Positions 32,239 to 40,128 of a DNA stretch of 40,128 bases are shown here, in pieces (position 1 is the stretch's first letter; the number at the start of each line of letters is the position of its first letter). The DNA comes from an uncultured Gammaproteobacteria bacterium (lineage in GTDB: Bacteria; Pseudomonadota; Gammaproteobacteria; Arenicellales; CAJQKF01), in NCBI GenBank assembly GCA_905478855.1, contig CAJQKF010000066.1:1-40128 (forward strand), read 5' to 3'. The notes under the pieces were generated by a model. That model was not told the origin of the DNA, searched no databases, and saw only the letters and a program-made list of their open reading frames with translations. Position numbers and translations under genes: made by a program.

Positions 32239-34194
32239 GTGAACTACGAAACTTTATTTTCACCTTTTAGTATTAGACATATTACCTTCAAAAATCGAAT
32301 CTTTTCTACGGGCCATATGACACGTATGACCCAAGATGGATTACCGACTGAACAAATGCTGGCCTATCATGAGGCCCGAGCAAGAGGTGGAGCGGGCTTG
32401 ATTATATGTGAAGCGGCACGGGTGCATGACTCTGCGCTTTCAGATTCTCCGGCTATTGATGCGAGTACAGATCGATGCATCGCACCATATACGCGCATGG
32501 CTCAGGCGGTTCACCACTATGGATGCAAGATGTTTGGCCAAGTAAGTCACTCTGGGCGAGCAAACGATCGACGACGAGGTGGACTTCGTGATGTGCCATA
32601 CTCTGCATCTGCTACACCTGACGAGCGTTTTCATAATGTTCCCAGACAAATGAGCGGGGAAATGATCGCGGAAGTAGTTTCGGCTTATGGGAGTGCAGCC
32701 AAACGACTGATTGTAGCAACGCTTGACGGCATTGAAATCCCCGTTAGTCATGGTCTGCTTCCAGCCCAGTTTCTAAATCCAAGAGTGAATTGCCGAAGCG
32801 ACGAATACGGCGGAAATCTAGAAAATCGGTGCCGATTTGTGGCTGAAGTTATTCGCTGCGTTAGGCGCGTAATAGGTGATGAGAGTATTCTCGGAATACG
32901 TTTTTCAATAGACGAGCTGGAACATGGCGGTCTGGAAAAGCAGGAGTCATTGGCGCTATGCGAATTCCTTTCTAAGATGCCGGAACTGGATTATTTTAAT
33001 GTTATTGCTGGCTCAATGGCAGGCTTGAGTGGATCGGTTCATGTTGTGCCTCCAATGATGATTGAGCATGCATATACGGCACCGCTCGCCCACTCATTGA
33101 AAGAGATCACGGACAAACCGGTTTTTGTCGCGGGGAGGATCAATCATCCCCAACTTGCAGAGAATATATTGAATTCTGCACAGGCTGATATGTGCGGCAT
33201 GACTCGTGCACTCATTTCAGATTCCCAAATGCCAAATAAAGTGCACGCTGGAAAGGTCGAAAGTGTGCGCTTGTGCATAGGTTGCAATCAGGCATGTATT
33301 GGTCACTATCACTTGGGTACTTCTATTTCTTGTATTCAGAACCCGGCATCAGGAAGAGAGCAACAGCTTGGCCGAGTTCGCTTGGTCTCCAAGACTAAAC
33401 AGATTCTTGTGGTTGGTGCGGGTCCGGCAGGTCTAAAAGCCGCTGCAACCGCGGCCGAGCGGGGTCATAAGGTGATGCTAGCTGAAAAATCGTCTAAGCC
33501 GGGTGGCCAGGTCAATTTGGCGCAGATGCTGCCTGGGCGTTCTGAGTTCGGTGGTTTAACTGAGAATTTACTCCGTGAGGCGCAAGAGGCCGGAGTTGAT
33601 TTTCAGTTTAACACTGAAGTTAATGAGGCTTTTGTTAGCCAGAATAATGCCGATTCAATAATTCTTGCTACGGGTGCGATACCTAACGTTCCTGAAATAC
33701 CGGGCGCAGAGACATCTCAAATTGTAACAGCGTGGGAGGTACTACGTGGTGAGGTTAAGGTTGGCTCCAATGTTCTGGTGGCAGACTGGGGTGCCGATTG
33801 GGTAGGACTTGGTTTGGCAGAGCTGCTAACTCGAAACGGTAGCTCAGTTCAGTTGGCTGTTAATGGCATGATGGCAGGCTACAATCTGCAATCTTACGTT
33901 CGTGACCAATGGCTTGGAACAGTGTTTCAATTAGGTGTTGAGATAATTCCGTATAGCCGATTGTTTGGCGTCGATGAATCTACGGTTTATCTGCAACATA
34001 CGCTCAATAACGAGCCTGTTATTTGCGAAAATGTGGATACGGTTGTATTAGCATTAGGGCATAAAGCAGAAGCGAGTCTGGAGGAATACGCTCGCCGATC
34101 TAAGATCGCGTTTCATATGATCGGGGATTGCTTAAGTCCCCGTACCGCAGAAGAAGCAGTATATGAGGGAATGAAAATTGCACGGGCTGTGTAG
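32239..34194 (+). CDS. NADH:flavin oxidoreductase / trimethylamine dehydrogenase-like Fe-S flavoprotein
   Basis: 651 residues starting at GTG 32239; relatives begin at the same place, and the ribosome site is weak. N-terminal Old-Yellow-Enzyme TIM barrel for FMN (FSTGHMTRMTQDGLPTEQM, FGQVSHSGRAND, FLNPRVNCRSDEYGGN). A [4Fe-4S] site follows near residue 350, CIGCNQACIGH and a later cysteine in SISCIQNP. Then a dinucleotide-binding domain with VVGAGPAGLKAAATAAERG (about 395) and a second half ending GDCLSPRTAEEAVYEG. The same architecture is seen in trimethylamine and dimethylamine dehydrogenases, 2,4-dienoyl-CoA reductase and N-methylproline or stachydrine demethylases. The neighbouring amine oxidase favours an amine substrate. 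Not confirmed. Confidence 0.88.
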   Translation: MNYETLFSPFSIRHITFKNRIFSTGHMTRMTQDGLPTEQMLAYHEARARGGAGLIICEAARVHDSALSDSPAIDASTDRCIAPYTRMAQAVHHYGCKMFGQVSHSGRANDRRRGGLRDVPYSASATPDERFHNVPRQMSGEMIAEVVSAYGSAAKRLIVATLDGIEIPVSHGLLPAQFLNPRVNCRSDEYGGNLENRCRFVAEVIRCVRRVIGDESILGIRFSIDELEHGGLEKQESLALCEFLSKMPELDYFNVIAGSMAGLSGSVHVVPPMMIEHAYTAPLAHSLKEITDKPVFVAGRINHPQLAENILNSAQADMCGMTRALISDSQMPNKVHAGKVESVRLCIGCNQACIGHYHLGTSISCIQNPASGREQQLGRVRLVSKTKQILVVGAGPAGLKAAATAAERGHKVMLAEKSSKPGGQVNLAQMLPGRSEFGGLTENLLREAQEAGVDFQFNTEVNEAFVSQNNADSIILATGAIPNVPEIPGAETSQIVTAWEVLRGEVKVGSNVLVADWGADWVGLGLAELLTRNGSSVQLAVNGMMAGYNLQSYVRDQWLGTVFQLGVEIIPYSRLFGVDESTVYLQHTLNNEPVICENVDTVVLALGHKAEASLEEYARRSKIAFHMIGDCLSPRTAEEAVYEGMKIARAV

Positions 34195-34322
34195 CGTCAT
34201 AAACGGACATGTAGCGTATAAGTCTGGTTTTATAGTCGATGTGCTTTGTTGAGCTATTTTCGTCGCTTCTTAGTTGAATAATCGGTGGGCCTAGATGCAT
34301 ATATTTTTTGATAGGCATAGGT

Positions 34323-36221
34323 TTATGTGTTGTTACCGTAACAAACTGACGGGCAAACACTGAGCGAGGGGTTTCGTTCAAAGAACCCCACTGGTTTTAA
34401 CATGAATCCGATATATTCTACAGGCATTATCGGAAAGTCTTCAGGCCGAGGGACATGCATAAGTCCGAAGGTATGCCAAACTACAATATCAGTGTCGACG
34501 AGATTTCGATTCGCCTGAGTCCATTCAGGCAAGCCTGGGCCATATTCATTTTGATTTACAAAACTTCCAGGTGCATGTAGTTGCTCAGGATCAAATGCGG
34601 TTATCCATAAATCGTGATTAACGAATCCGGCACGGCGCAGAAAAGCTGAATTTGGTTGGTGCATTGGTCGCATATTTTTGCCCGGCATAAGTTTATATCC
34701 GGAAGGCCAACCGAGGCTGTTTACTTTAGATTGGTTGATGATTTTCCAATAACGAGCATCATCAGGATTGCTATCTCTGCCAGATTCCGATTCAGAACGA
34801 ACGATAGTCTCTGCTATACCGTGTGCATTACCATGAGGGTTATTTTCACTCGTTGGTATACGACGTGCGTCTATTTCAATAGCTGTATTCTGGTCACCGT
34901 CCACACTCATGTCTAAACGGACGTTAAAGTAATGCTCGTGTATCATCGCATTTAAGCTTGGAGCAACTATGGTTCCATATTCATCACTTAAACCGGCCTC
35001 TACCGCTCGTGTGTAAAGCATTCCTGTTAGCTTGGCTTCGAATTCTATAGTGCCATCTAAATACAAATACCAGAATAATCCATAATCGTAATTTCCTATG
35101 GTAAAAAACGATGAGATAACTAATCGTCGTGAGCGTCTTACCTCAGTATTTCCTGTTACTGAGTCTGTATGTTTCCATAGAATTCCATAGTCCTCTTCAT
35201 GCATACAAATAGCATTCTTCATAGTTTCGGCATGACCCGTTTCAGTAGCTCTGTCGACGTCGAAATAATAAATTTCGCCCACACAGTCGCAGCCGAGAGT
35301 AAGGGAATTAACTTGGGCGCCAAATACTCCCTCGCCTAGGTCGAAGGAATGATTCATATAGTGATCATGAGCCGTGTCTGCATAGGGAACCACCAGTTCG
35401 CTTAAGGATGCACGATAGATCACCGGCCGGATAGCGTCTTTGTCTCTGATTTCGAGTGTATGAAGAACTAATCCCTCTTTTGGTGTGAAACCAACTCGAA
35501 ATTGCCAACTATTCCATTTGACTAAGTGGCCCTCCACTATAAAGCCAGGGCCATCTGGTTGTGTTATGTCAAGATTGGCTTGGGGTGCTCGAGCAGGTAA
35601 TTGGTCGTATCTATATTCCCCTCGATCAGGTGGAATGGCTACTATCCCAGTATCTTCGACACGTATAATTTCCATTTTATTGAGATCAGCGACCGGTACC
35701 AGACCTTCGATAGGGCGAACATGAGGATTATCTCCCGGGTTCTCTACGAAGAAGCAGCGGCCTCGCATTAGTCTACGATGTTTTTCATCGGCGGTGAGAA
35801 AGTTTCCAACGGCTAGAATGCCGATAGAAACTTGATCTAGATTGGTAATACCACGAGCATTCAGCCCGGCTATTAAATCTGGATGTTGTTTTGCAATTCT
35901 CTCAAGTTCTTCACATTCAGACTGGACAATGACAGGTTGCACTCCAGTAATATTTTTCCACGAAACAACTTTTTCTTCTCTTAGCGATACTACAACTTCA
36001 AATACTTTTTCAGTATCCCTGCTCCAGACAATAGCGAAGGCCTCTCTATTCACTTTATCACCAATAGTGAAGCTTCTAACGATTTGCTTACGTGGTTCGA
36101 GAAGCCGTACTTGTTCGAAAAAGAAACGTGGGCCGATGTCAGGACTTGCAAGAATTACAGCTATCGCTTTTTGGATCTCGTCGAGTGTCAGTGGGTCTAA
36201 CGGATGCGTTTTTAGCGACAT
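34323..36221 (-). CDS. Copper-containing primary-amine oxidase
   Basis: 632 residues, close to Arthrobacter globiformis amine oxidase. Two N-terminal domains (about 1-200) precede the large catalytic domain. Key residues are visible: catalytic base aspartate 294 in HSFDLGE, the tyrosine that becomes topaquinone (378) in IGNYDYG, copper ligands histidine 428 and 430 in IHEHYFNV, and histidine 589 in HVPRPEDFPIMP. It oxidises a primary amine to aldehyde, NH3 and H2O2. No signal peptide is seen, so cytoplasmic or exported in another way. The divergent start region upstream (36222-36451) has no recognised regulator. It converges with the trimethylamine-dehydrogenase-like gene, a pairing that suggests amine use as carbon or nitrogen source. 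A nearby catalase-like protein may deal with the peroxide. Confidence 0.95.
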   Translation of the reverse strand: MSLKTHPLDPLTLDEIQKAIAVILASPDIGPRFFFEQVRLLEPRKQIVRSFTIGDKVNREAFAIVWSRDTEKVFEVVVSLREEKVVSWKNITGVQPVIVQSECEELERIAKQHPDLIAGLNARGITNLDQVSIGILAVGNFLTADEKHRRLMRGRCFFVENPGDNPHVRPIEGLVPVADLNKMEIIRVEDTGIVAIPPDRGEYRYDQLPARAPQANLDITQPDGPGFIVEGHLVKWNSWQFRVGFTPKEGLVLHTLEIRDKDAIRPVIYRASLSELVVPYADTAHDHYMNHSFDLGEGVFGAQVNSLTLGCDCVGEIYYFDVDRATETGHAETMKNAICMHEEDYGILWKHTDSVTGNTEVRRSRRLVISSFFTIGNYDYGLFWYLYLDGTIEFEAKLTGMLYTRAVEAGLSDEYGTIVAPSLNAMIHEHYFNVRLDMSVDGDQNTAIEIDARRIPTSENNPHGNAHGIAETIVRSESESGRDSNPDDARYWKIINQSKVNSLGWPSGYKLMPGKNMRPMHQPNSAFLRRAGFVNHDLWITAFDPEQLHAPGSFVNQNEYGPGLPEWTQANRNLVDTDIVVWHTFGLMHVPRPEDFPIMPVEYIGFMLKPVGFFERNPSLSVCPSVCYGNNT

Positions 36222-36451
36222 AATTCAGCTCTAGCGTGTATTAATTTGTGGTTTGATGAAGAATTCAGATGGGATAATACTACCTGAACGTCATTTCGGG
36301 GCAAAGGTTTTAGTAATGTCAAATTAGCAGACCTAACCGATCTCATAAAATTATAATCGAACGAATTGTAAAATGCTCTGCCGAATCGGGCATGAATTAT
36401 TTGAAAGTTATTTTGTCTGTACCCGTAATTAAAAAGATTAATAGGAGATAA

Positions 36452-36631
36452 ATGACGGGTATCAATTGTTGTATGCTGGTTTTTGTAAGTTGGGTTTCAA
36501 CGAATAGCTTCTCCCAATCCGATGCAGGCAAAGAAAATGAAATCGTTGCGTTTCATCTCATCGTTCAGGAAGTTGGGAGCTTTGGTGTCTTTGTGTGGGC
36601 TCGACAGGCCCAGTTGAATGTATTCTTTTGA
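36452..36631 (+). CDS. Small protein of 59 residues, probably exported
   Basis: A short gene in what otherwise looks like a 476-base gap (36222-36697). ATG 36452 has AGGAG seven bases upstream (ATAGGAGATAA), the best ribosome site in the area, and the frame runs to TGA at 36629-36631. A strong intrinsic terminator starts 23 bases later on the same strand. The product begins MTGINCCMLVFVSWVST, hydrophobic with a polar QSDAGKENE stretch after it, as in a signal peptide, and ends in a hydrophobic part (VGSFGVFVWARQ). No family recognised; no known motif. Upstream, 36222-36451 has a TTGAAA at 36407-36412 that might be a -35 box, with no convincing -10. Could be a leader or a chance frame; the ribosome site plus terminator make chance less likely. 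Confidence 0.55.
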   Translation: MTGINCCMLVFVSWVSTNSFSQSDAGKENEIVAFHLIVQEVGSFGVFVWARQAQLNVFF

Positions 36632-36653
36632 TATTCTAACTATATGAAAGGTA

Positions 36654-36690
36654 GGCGCAATATCTAACTATGAGATATTGCGCCGTTTTT
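36654..36690 (+). terminator. Strong intrinsic terminator
   Basis: GGCGCAATATCT (36654-36665) and AGATATTGCGCC (36673-36684) form a perfect 12-base stem with a seven-base loop (AACTATG), followed by GTTTTT (36685-36690). On the plus strand this ends the transcript of the 59-residue small gene. It also lies eight bases beyond the stop of acuI, which comes from the other side; without a T-run in that direction it would be a poorer terminator for acuI. Confidence 0.88.
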
Positions 36691-36697
36691 AAATAGA

Positions 36698-37678
36698 CTA
36701 CCTGTTTACATCAACTACAACTCTTCCACGGGTCGCACCTGCTATCTGCTCACTTGCGGTTGCAATTGCATCGGATAATGATATTTCAGTCATCATTGCT
36801 TCGATATGATCGAAGTTAAGATCTTCAGCTAATCGATTCCAGGCTTCAATGCGGTCTTCCTTTGGTCGATTGACACTATCAATGCCGGTTAAAGTTACGC
36901 CTCGTAATATGAATGGCATAACGGTTGATGGGAAATCAAAACCTTGGGCAAGTCCACAGGCGGCTACGGTGCCGCCATATTTAGTGGTTGCACAAATATT
37001 TGCTAGAGTATGACTGCCTACGGCATCGATCGCACCTGCCCAGCGCTCACGACCTAATGGACGCCCTTTTTCAGATAGTGTATTTCTGTCTATCGTATCC
37101 GTCGCACCGAGACTCTTAAGATATTCAGCTTGTTCCTGTCTGCCGGTTGACGCAATTACGGTATAACCAAGTTTAGCAAGTAATGATATGGCAACACTTC
37201 CGACACCGCCTGCTGCACCGGTTACCAAAACTTCTCCTTTGTCTGGGGTGACGCCATGGCGCTCAAGAGCTATAACGCAAAGCATCGCAGTGTATCCAGC
37301 AGTGCCAATAGCCATTGCCTGTTGACTGGTGAATGCCTCTGGAAGGGGAATAAGCCAGTCGCCTTTTAAACTTGCGTATTGAGCGAGTCCACCCCAATGA
37401 CCTTCGCCGACACCCCAACCGTTTAAGATAACTTTGTCGCCAGCGGTAAAGTCCGGATGACTGCTTTCTTCAACGGTCCCAGATAAGTCGATTCCAGGAA
37501 CCATTGGGAAGCTACGAACTACGGGAGATTTGCCGGTAATTGCTAGGCTATCCTTATAGTTCAGAGTTGAGTAGTCGACTTGCACAACAACATCACCTTC
37601 AGGAAGTTCTGCTCGATCAATTGTTTGTAAAGAGGCGGAATACTCATTCTCATTCTTATTGATTAATAGTGCTTTCAT
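36698..37678 (-). CDS. acuI: Acrylyl-CoA reductase (NADPH), AcuI/YhdH family
   Basis: 326 residues, standard length for AcuI. Begins [16 protein letters not shown] with the family's [17 protein letters not shown] segment, then [30 protein letters not shown] and the Rossmann motif [23 protein letters not shown]. The C-terminal part includes [12 protein letters not shown] and GRVVVDV. It is a zinc-free medium-chain reductase that converts toxic acrylyl-CoA to propionyl-CoA with NADPH, acting in DMSP/acrylate and 3-hydroxypropionate metabolism; in many marine bacteria it is the detoxifying step. No dddL/dmdA-type gene lies beside it. It is transcribed alone, with the catalase-like gene 118 bases upstream on the same strand. 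Confidence 0.92.
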   Translation of the reverse strand: MKALLINKNENEYSASLQTIDRAELPEGDVVVQVDYSTLNYKDSLAITGKSPVVRSFPMVPGIDLSGTVEESSHPDFTAGDKVILNGWGVGEGHWGGLAQYASLKGDWLIPLPEAFTSQQAMAIGTAGYTAMLCVIALERHGVTPDKGEVLVTGAAGGVGSVAISLLAKLGYTVIASTGRQEQAEYLKSLGATDTIDRNTLSEKGRPLGRERWAGAIDAVGSHTLANICATTKYGGTVAACGLAQGFDFPSTVMPFILRGVTLTGIDSVNRPKEDRIEAWNRLAEDLNFDHIEAMMTEISLSDAIATASEQIAGATRGRVVVDVNR

Positions 37679-37796
37679 TTGTCGGAGTAGTCGGTGATTT
37701 ATTTAGGGTTATAAGGTGTATTCAGTTTGATAAGTAAAAAAAAGAATACGGATAAAGATTCATATCCAGAGGATGCTCGTTTTATTTCTGGGGTTA

Positions 37797-38927
37797 TTAA
37801 TTACTTGAATTTACTCGTTCTGAATAAAGATCGTGATATGCGAACTTTCGTAAGCGGTTCAACCCACCCAGTGGACGATGCTCCGCTAAACTATGCCATG
37901 GTCGAAATGACATATCTTCGCACTCGTCTTTAGAGAGCTGAGTGTTTCCTTTATTGGTTTGTATTCTTAACTCTGCCACGGCTACTGGATCTGGTTGTTT
38001 CCATTTTACATGAGGATCTTCGACTCGTGCTAAGGCTTTATCGGACTGAATTTGCATATTTAACGTCATGCAAATTGGATCTGGGTTTGAATGTCTAATG
38101 TCTTCTAATAGTTGCACAGATAAATAGTCAGGATTTGTCTTGGAAACCTTTTGTGGCCTATCTTTACGCAAGGTTACAGACGAACCGATGCACCGGCTTT
38201 GCACTAGGGAGTAGCGTGCCGCTTTATCTTCGCCAAAAGCATAAGATGATGCGCTGTGATAAGTTACCGCCAACGGGCTCGATATTTTAGTTTTTGCACG
38301 TGACGCATTCCACATGAGCTTCAATCCTCCGTTGAATGCATTTTTCACAAAAAAGGAAGCTCCTTTCTTTTTATCAATCATAAGATGATACAGTAAGTCT
38401 CGCACAGTTTGAACGCTATCGATGAACATAGCTTCACCCGTGACTAGTAAAAAATCTTGGCTAGGAATGTTCTGATACTGTGGCGTGGCAAAACCACTCG
38501 TCTGCTCGGGCAGTAGTACCTTCACTGCGGCTCCTCGAATATTTTTCTTCTTATCTGACGTCTCTCCAGAACCATTTGAAAATCGTATTATGCTGTCAAA
38601 AGTTTCGTAGGGTTGCTCGAATAACCCGACTCGATTTTCGCTTTCCAACGGTAAAATGGTAACACGAGACTTTAAACATCCATGACCTTTTGCATGAAAA
38701 AACCGAGAAACATCTTGAGATTGGGTTTTTCCTGCGGCAACCCGGAGCTTCATAAGGCGAATAATTTCGGTTATGTTCTCGGTCTCGCTTAGCTCCTGTG
38801 TTTCGAACTCATGGGAAGTATGCGTTACCTCACTTGATGCGTTAACATATGGAACACTTAGTGCTAGAGCAGTGAGTGCAGAAAGTACAATTTCATTTTT
38901 GTATTTGCGACTAATTTTTTGTTTCAT
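37797..38927 (-). CDS. Secreted catalase-like haem protein
   Basis: 376 residues. A lysine-rich start and hydrophobic segment (about 12-30, ending PYVNAS) form a signal peptide, so the protein is periplasmic. Catalase-fold landmarks: RFFHAKGHGCL with catalytic-type histidine 78, IRFSNGSGE, RGAAVKVLLP, SQDFLLVTGEAMF, and a C-terminal EDMSFRPWHSLAEHRPLGG block that is typical of short catalase-related proteins (SrpA and the catalase-like peroxidases). It lacks the length and tail of a true catalase, so a peroxidase or peroxygenase role with haem is more likely than bulk peroxide breakdown. It is adjacent to the broken lipase-like gene and upstream of acuI. Confidence 0.85.
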   Translation of the reverse strand: MKQKISRKYKNEIVLSALTALALSVPYVNASSEVTHTSHEFETQELSETENITEIIRLMKLRVAAGKTQSQDVSRFFHAKGHGCLKSRVTILPLESENRVGLFEQPYETFDSIIRFSNGSGETSDKKKNIRGAAVKVLLPEQTSGFATPQYQNIPSQDFLLVTGEAMFIDSVQTVRDLLYHLMIDKKKGASFFVKNAFNGGLKLMWNASRAKTKISSPLAVTYHSASSYAFGEDKAARYSLVQSRCIGSSVTLRKDRPQKVSKTNPDYLSVQLLEDIRHSNPDPICMTLNMQIQSDKALARVEDPHVKWKQPDPVAVAELRIQTNKGNTQLSKDECEDMSFRPWHSLAEHRPLGGLNRLRKFAYHDLYSERVNSSN

Positions 38928-38944
38928 AGTTAATAGACTGCGTA

Positions 38945-40042
38945 TCAGTCAGTATTTTGTAAATTACTTAGTTCATTTTTTGGGTTAATTGTCGAAATTT
39001 CTAATGTAGAGTTAACACAAAATGATTCGCTCCATTTGATTATTTTCATATGTACCTTGTTGTTCTCATCGATTAACTCAGATTGTTTTTGAGTTAATGT
39101 TCCGGTAGTAAGTAGTGTCTTTATAGCATTGGTATTTTTTTCAAAACGTGTTTCTAGAGTTTTTCCGAGGTTGAAAATACTTTCGGGTGCATAATCTGAA
39201 TCTTTATCCATCATACGTTCAAATACCTCGTCGGCTATAATAGCGTTAAGCGGAAGATCACGAGGTTTATGAGTATATACAGGGCCCGTTGAAAAGCGAA
39301 TTTTACCCAATGGATTAGGATTAGTTTTAAGAATTGATAGCTGTTCAGTATCAATTATGACGGATTCATCAGCTGCTGCTTTTCTATCAGTTTCTAGTTT
39401 GACTCGCCGTTCAGCTGATAAATAAATACCCCAGCTTTCATCATCATTTTTAGTTGATTTATCATAGGCGTAACCACTGCTAATATGACGTAACAAAAAA
39501 TCCAGAGTAATGTCGGATAATTGGTCTGTAGCATAACCACCTCCGATATTCGAGTGATTACCGCTAAACCAGAGCTCTACTATTCTGTTGGGGTGTATAG
39601 GGTCCTGATCCATTAGCGTTGGCACGAAGGCATCTCGTGTTTCGTCCAATGCAACCATGTGGTAGGCTCGTTTCACAGAATCTGGAATCGTTAGATCTTT
39701 AAGAAGATTGATTTGTTGGAAGGGTATGCCCATGATGTTTTTGGCAATCCCGAATGCACCAACTGTATCCCAACAACCTAAAACATTTATTGGCACATTT
39801 TCCAATTTGCTAATTGACTTCCATATCTGCCAATGTCGGCCAAATGCTCGGAGTGTCCAGACGCTGGTCGGTACTCCGCGTTTACTAATAGCACTAGCGA
39901 GAAGACGAGCAATTGCTGCACCCCGGCTAAATCCGAAGATGAATATTCTATCGCCGTCGCGATAATTACGAATTAAATCCAGATATGCTCGATCTACGAT
40001 AGTGTACGTCGCCAGATAAATATGGACTTTTGGTTGCCTAAT
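38945..40042 (-). pseudogene. DUF2235 (Tle1-like) alpha/beta hydrolase, 5' end broken or missing
   Basis: A frame open from 40042 to the stop at 38945. It encodes DRIFIFGFSRGAAIAR (nucleophile elbow, 39934-39905 region), then VLGCWDTVGAFG, LDETRDAFVPTL and LWFSGNHSNIGGGY, in the order of DUF2235 lipases; Asp and His partners of the serine appear in the last motifs. The only apparent start, a TTG at 39805, would discard the nucleophile. Going upstream the frame has no ATG, and TAA (40043-40045) plus another stop cut it; all three frames up to the edge are interrupted. The family's N-terminal 'CFDGTWN' region is not found. I therefore read it as a frameshifted or truncated gene. Such hydrolases attack phospholipids and often serve as type VI effectors, but no vgrG or immunity gene is visible. 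Confidence 0.7.
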
Positions 40043-40128
40043 TTAAGAGACGGTTCAGTCCATCGGGTTTAGGTTTTGTGCTCGGTTATGGTAATGCATT
40101 TGTTTTCTCGATGCTAATGTGTTGAGTT

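Noticed and set aside
35842-36234. 130-codon plus-strand frame inside the amine oxidase gene
   Set aside because: Antisense shadow; serine- and threonine-rich with no start signal, while the oxidase motifs are certain.
1-40128. tRNA, rRNA, CRISPR array, insertion sequence, prophage or integrase
   Set aside because: Read for these on both strands; no cloverleaf, repeat-spacer pattern, transposase motif or terminal inverted repeats were seen.

Overview
The window looks like chromosomal DNA from a heterotrophic, probably marine, gammaproteobacterium. The AT-leaning base use (not counted), the homodimeric AceE-type E1, CbtB/CbtA under a cobalamin riboswitch, a ZnT9-like CDF transporter, AcuI and a copper amine oxidase suggest this; none proves it. 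I see no rRNA, tRNA, CRISPR array, insertion sequence or phage gene. The region is accessory metabolism plus a few housekeeping-type genes.

Layout. 1-4.9 kb: the N-terminal part of a sterol-desaturase-family membrane hydroxylase cut by the window edge, a secreted PKD/cadherin-like protein, a CDF metal transporter, an FKBP isomerase and an EamA permease. 5.3-13.2 kb: an amidase and an Old Yellow Enzyme on the minus strand, then a plus-strand set of FAD monooxygenase, divergent ureohydrolase, aldehyde dehydrogenase and EamA exporter, the last two translationally coupled. 13.2-21 kb: CinA with an altered C-terminal motif, a zinc-free MDR oxidoreductase, a frameshifted nucleotidyltransferase, an Lrp-type regulator divergent from a stand-alone pyruvate-dehydrogenase-type E1, a small glycosyltransferase and a possible decayed ORF.

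21.5-30.3 kb is the most striking part. A minus-strand operon, tightly packed by overlaps, runs TPP-dependent enzyme, iron-sulfur subunit, two membrane cytochrome b subunits, succinate-dehydrogenase-like flavoprotein, and class I fumarase-like alpha and beta subunits. A LysR regulator is divergent at its head and an MmgE/PrpD-family protein converges on its tail. Together they could oxidise a succinate-like acid to an enoate with electrons going to quinone, hydrate it, and use a thiamine enzyme on a 2-oxo or 2-hydroxy intermediate. The flavoprotein lacks the covalent-FAD histidine and the fumarase beta subunit has an altered signature, so I infer a dedicated substrate rather than the citric acid cycle.

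30.3-40.1 kb: cobalt uptake (cbtB, a terminator-like hairpin, cbtA, an unknown 115-residue protein) under a cobalamin riboswitch; a trimethylamine-dehydrogenase-like flavoprotein; a copper amine oxidase; a previously unmarked 59-residue small ORF with its own ribosome site and strong terminator; AcuI; a secreted catalase-like haem protein; and a broken DUF2235 lipase-like gene at the right edge. The recurring theme is oxidation and import of amines, amides and organic acids.
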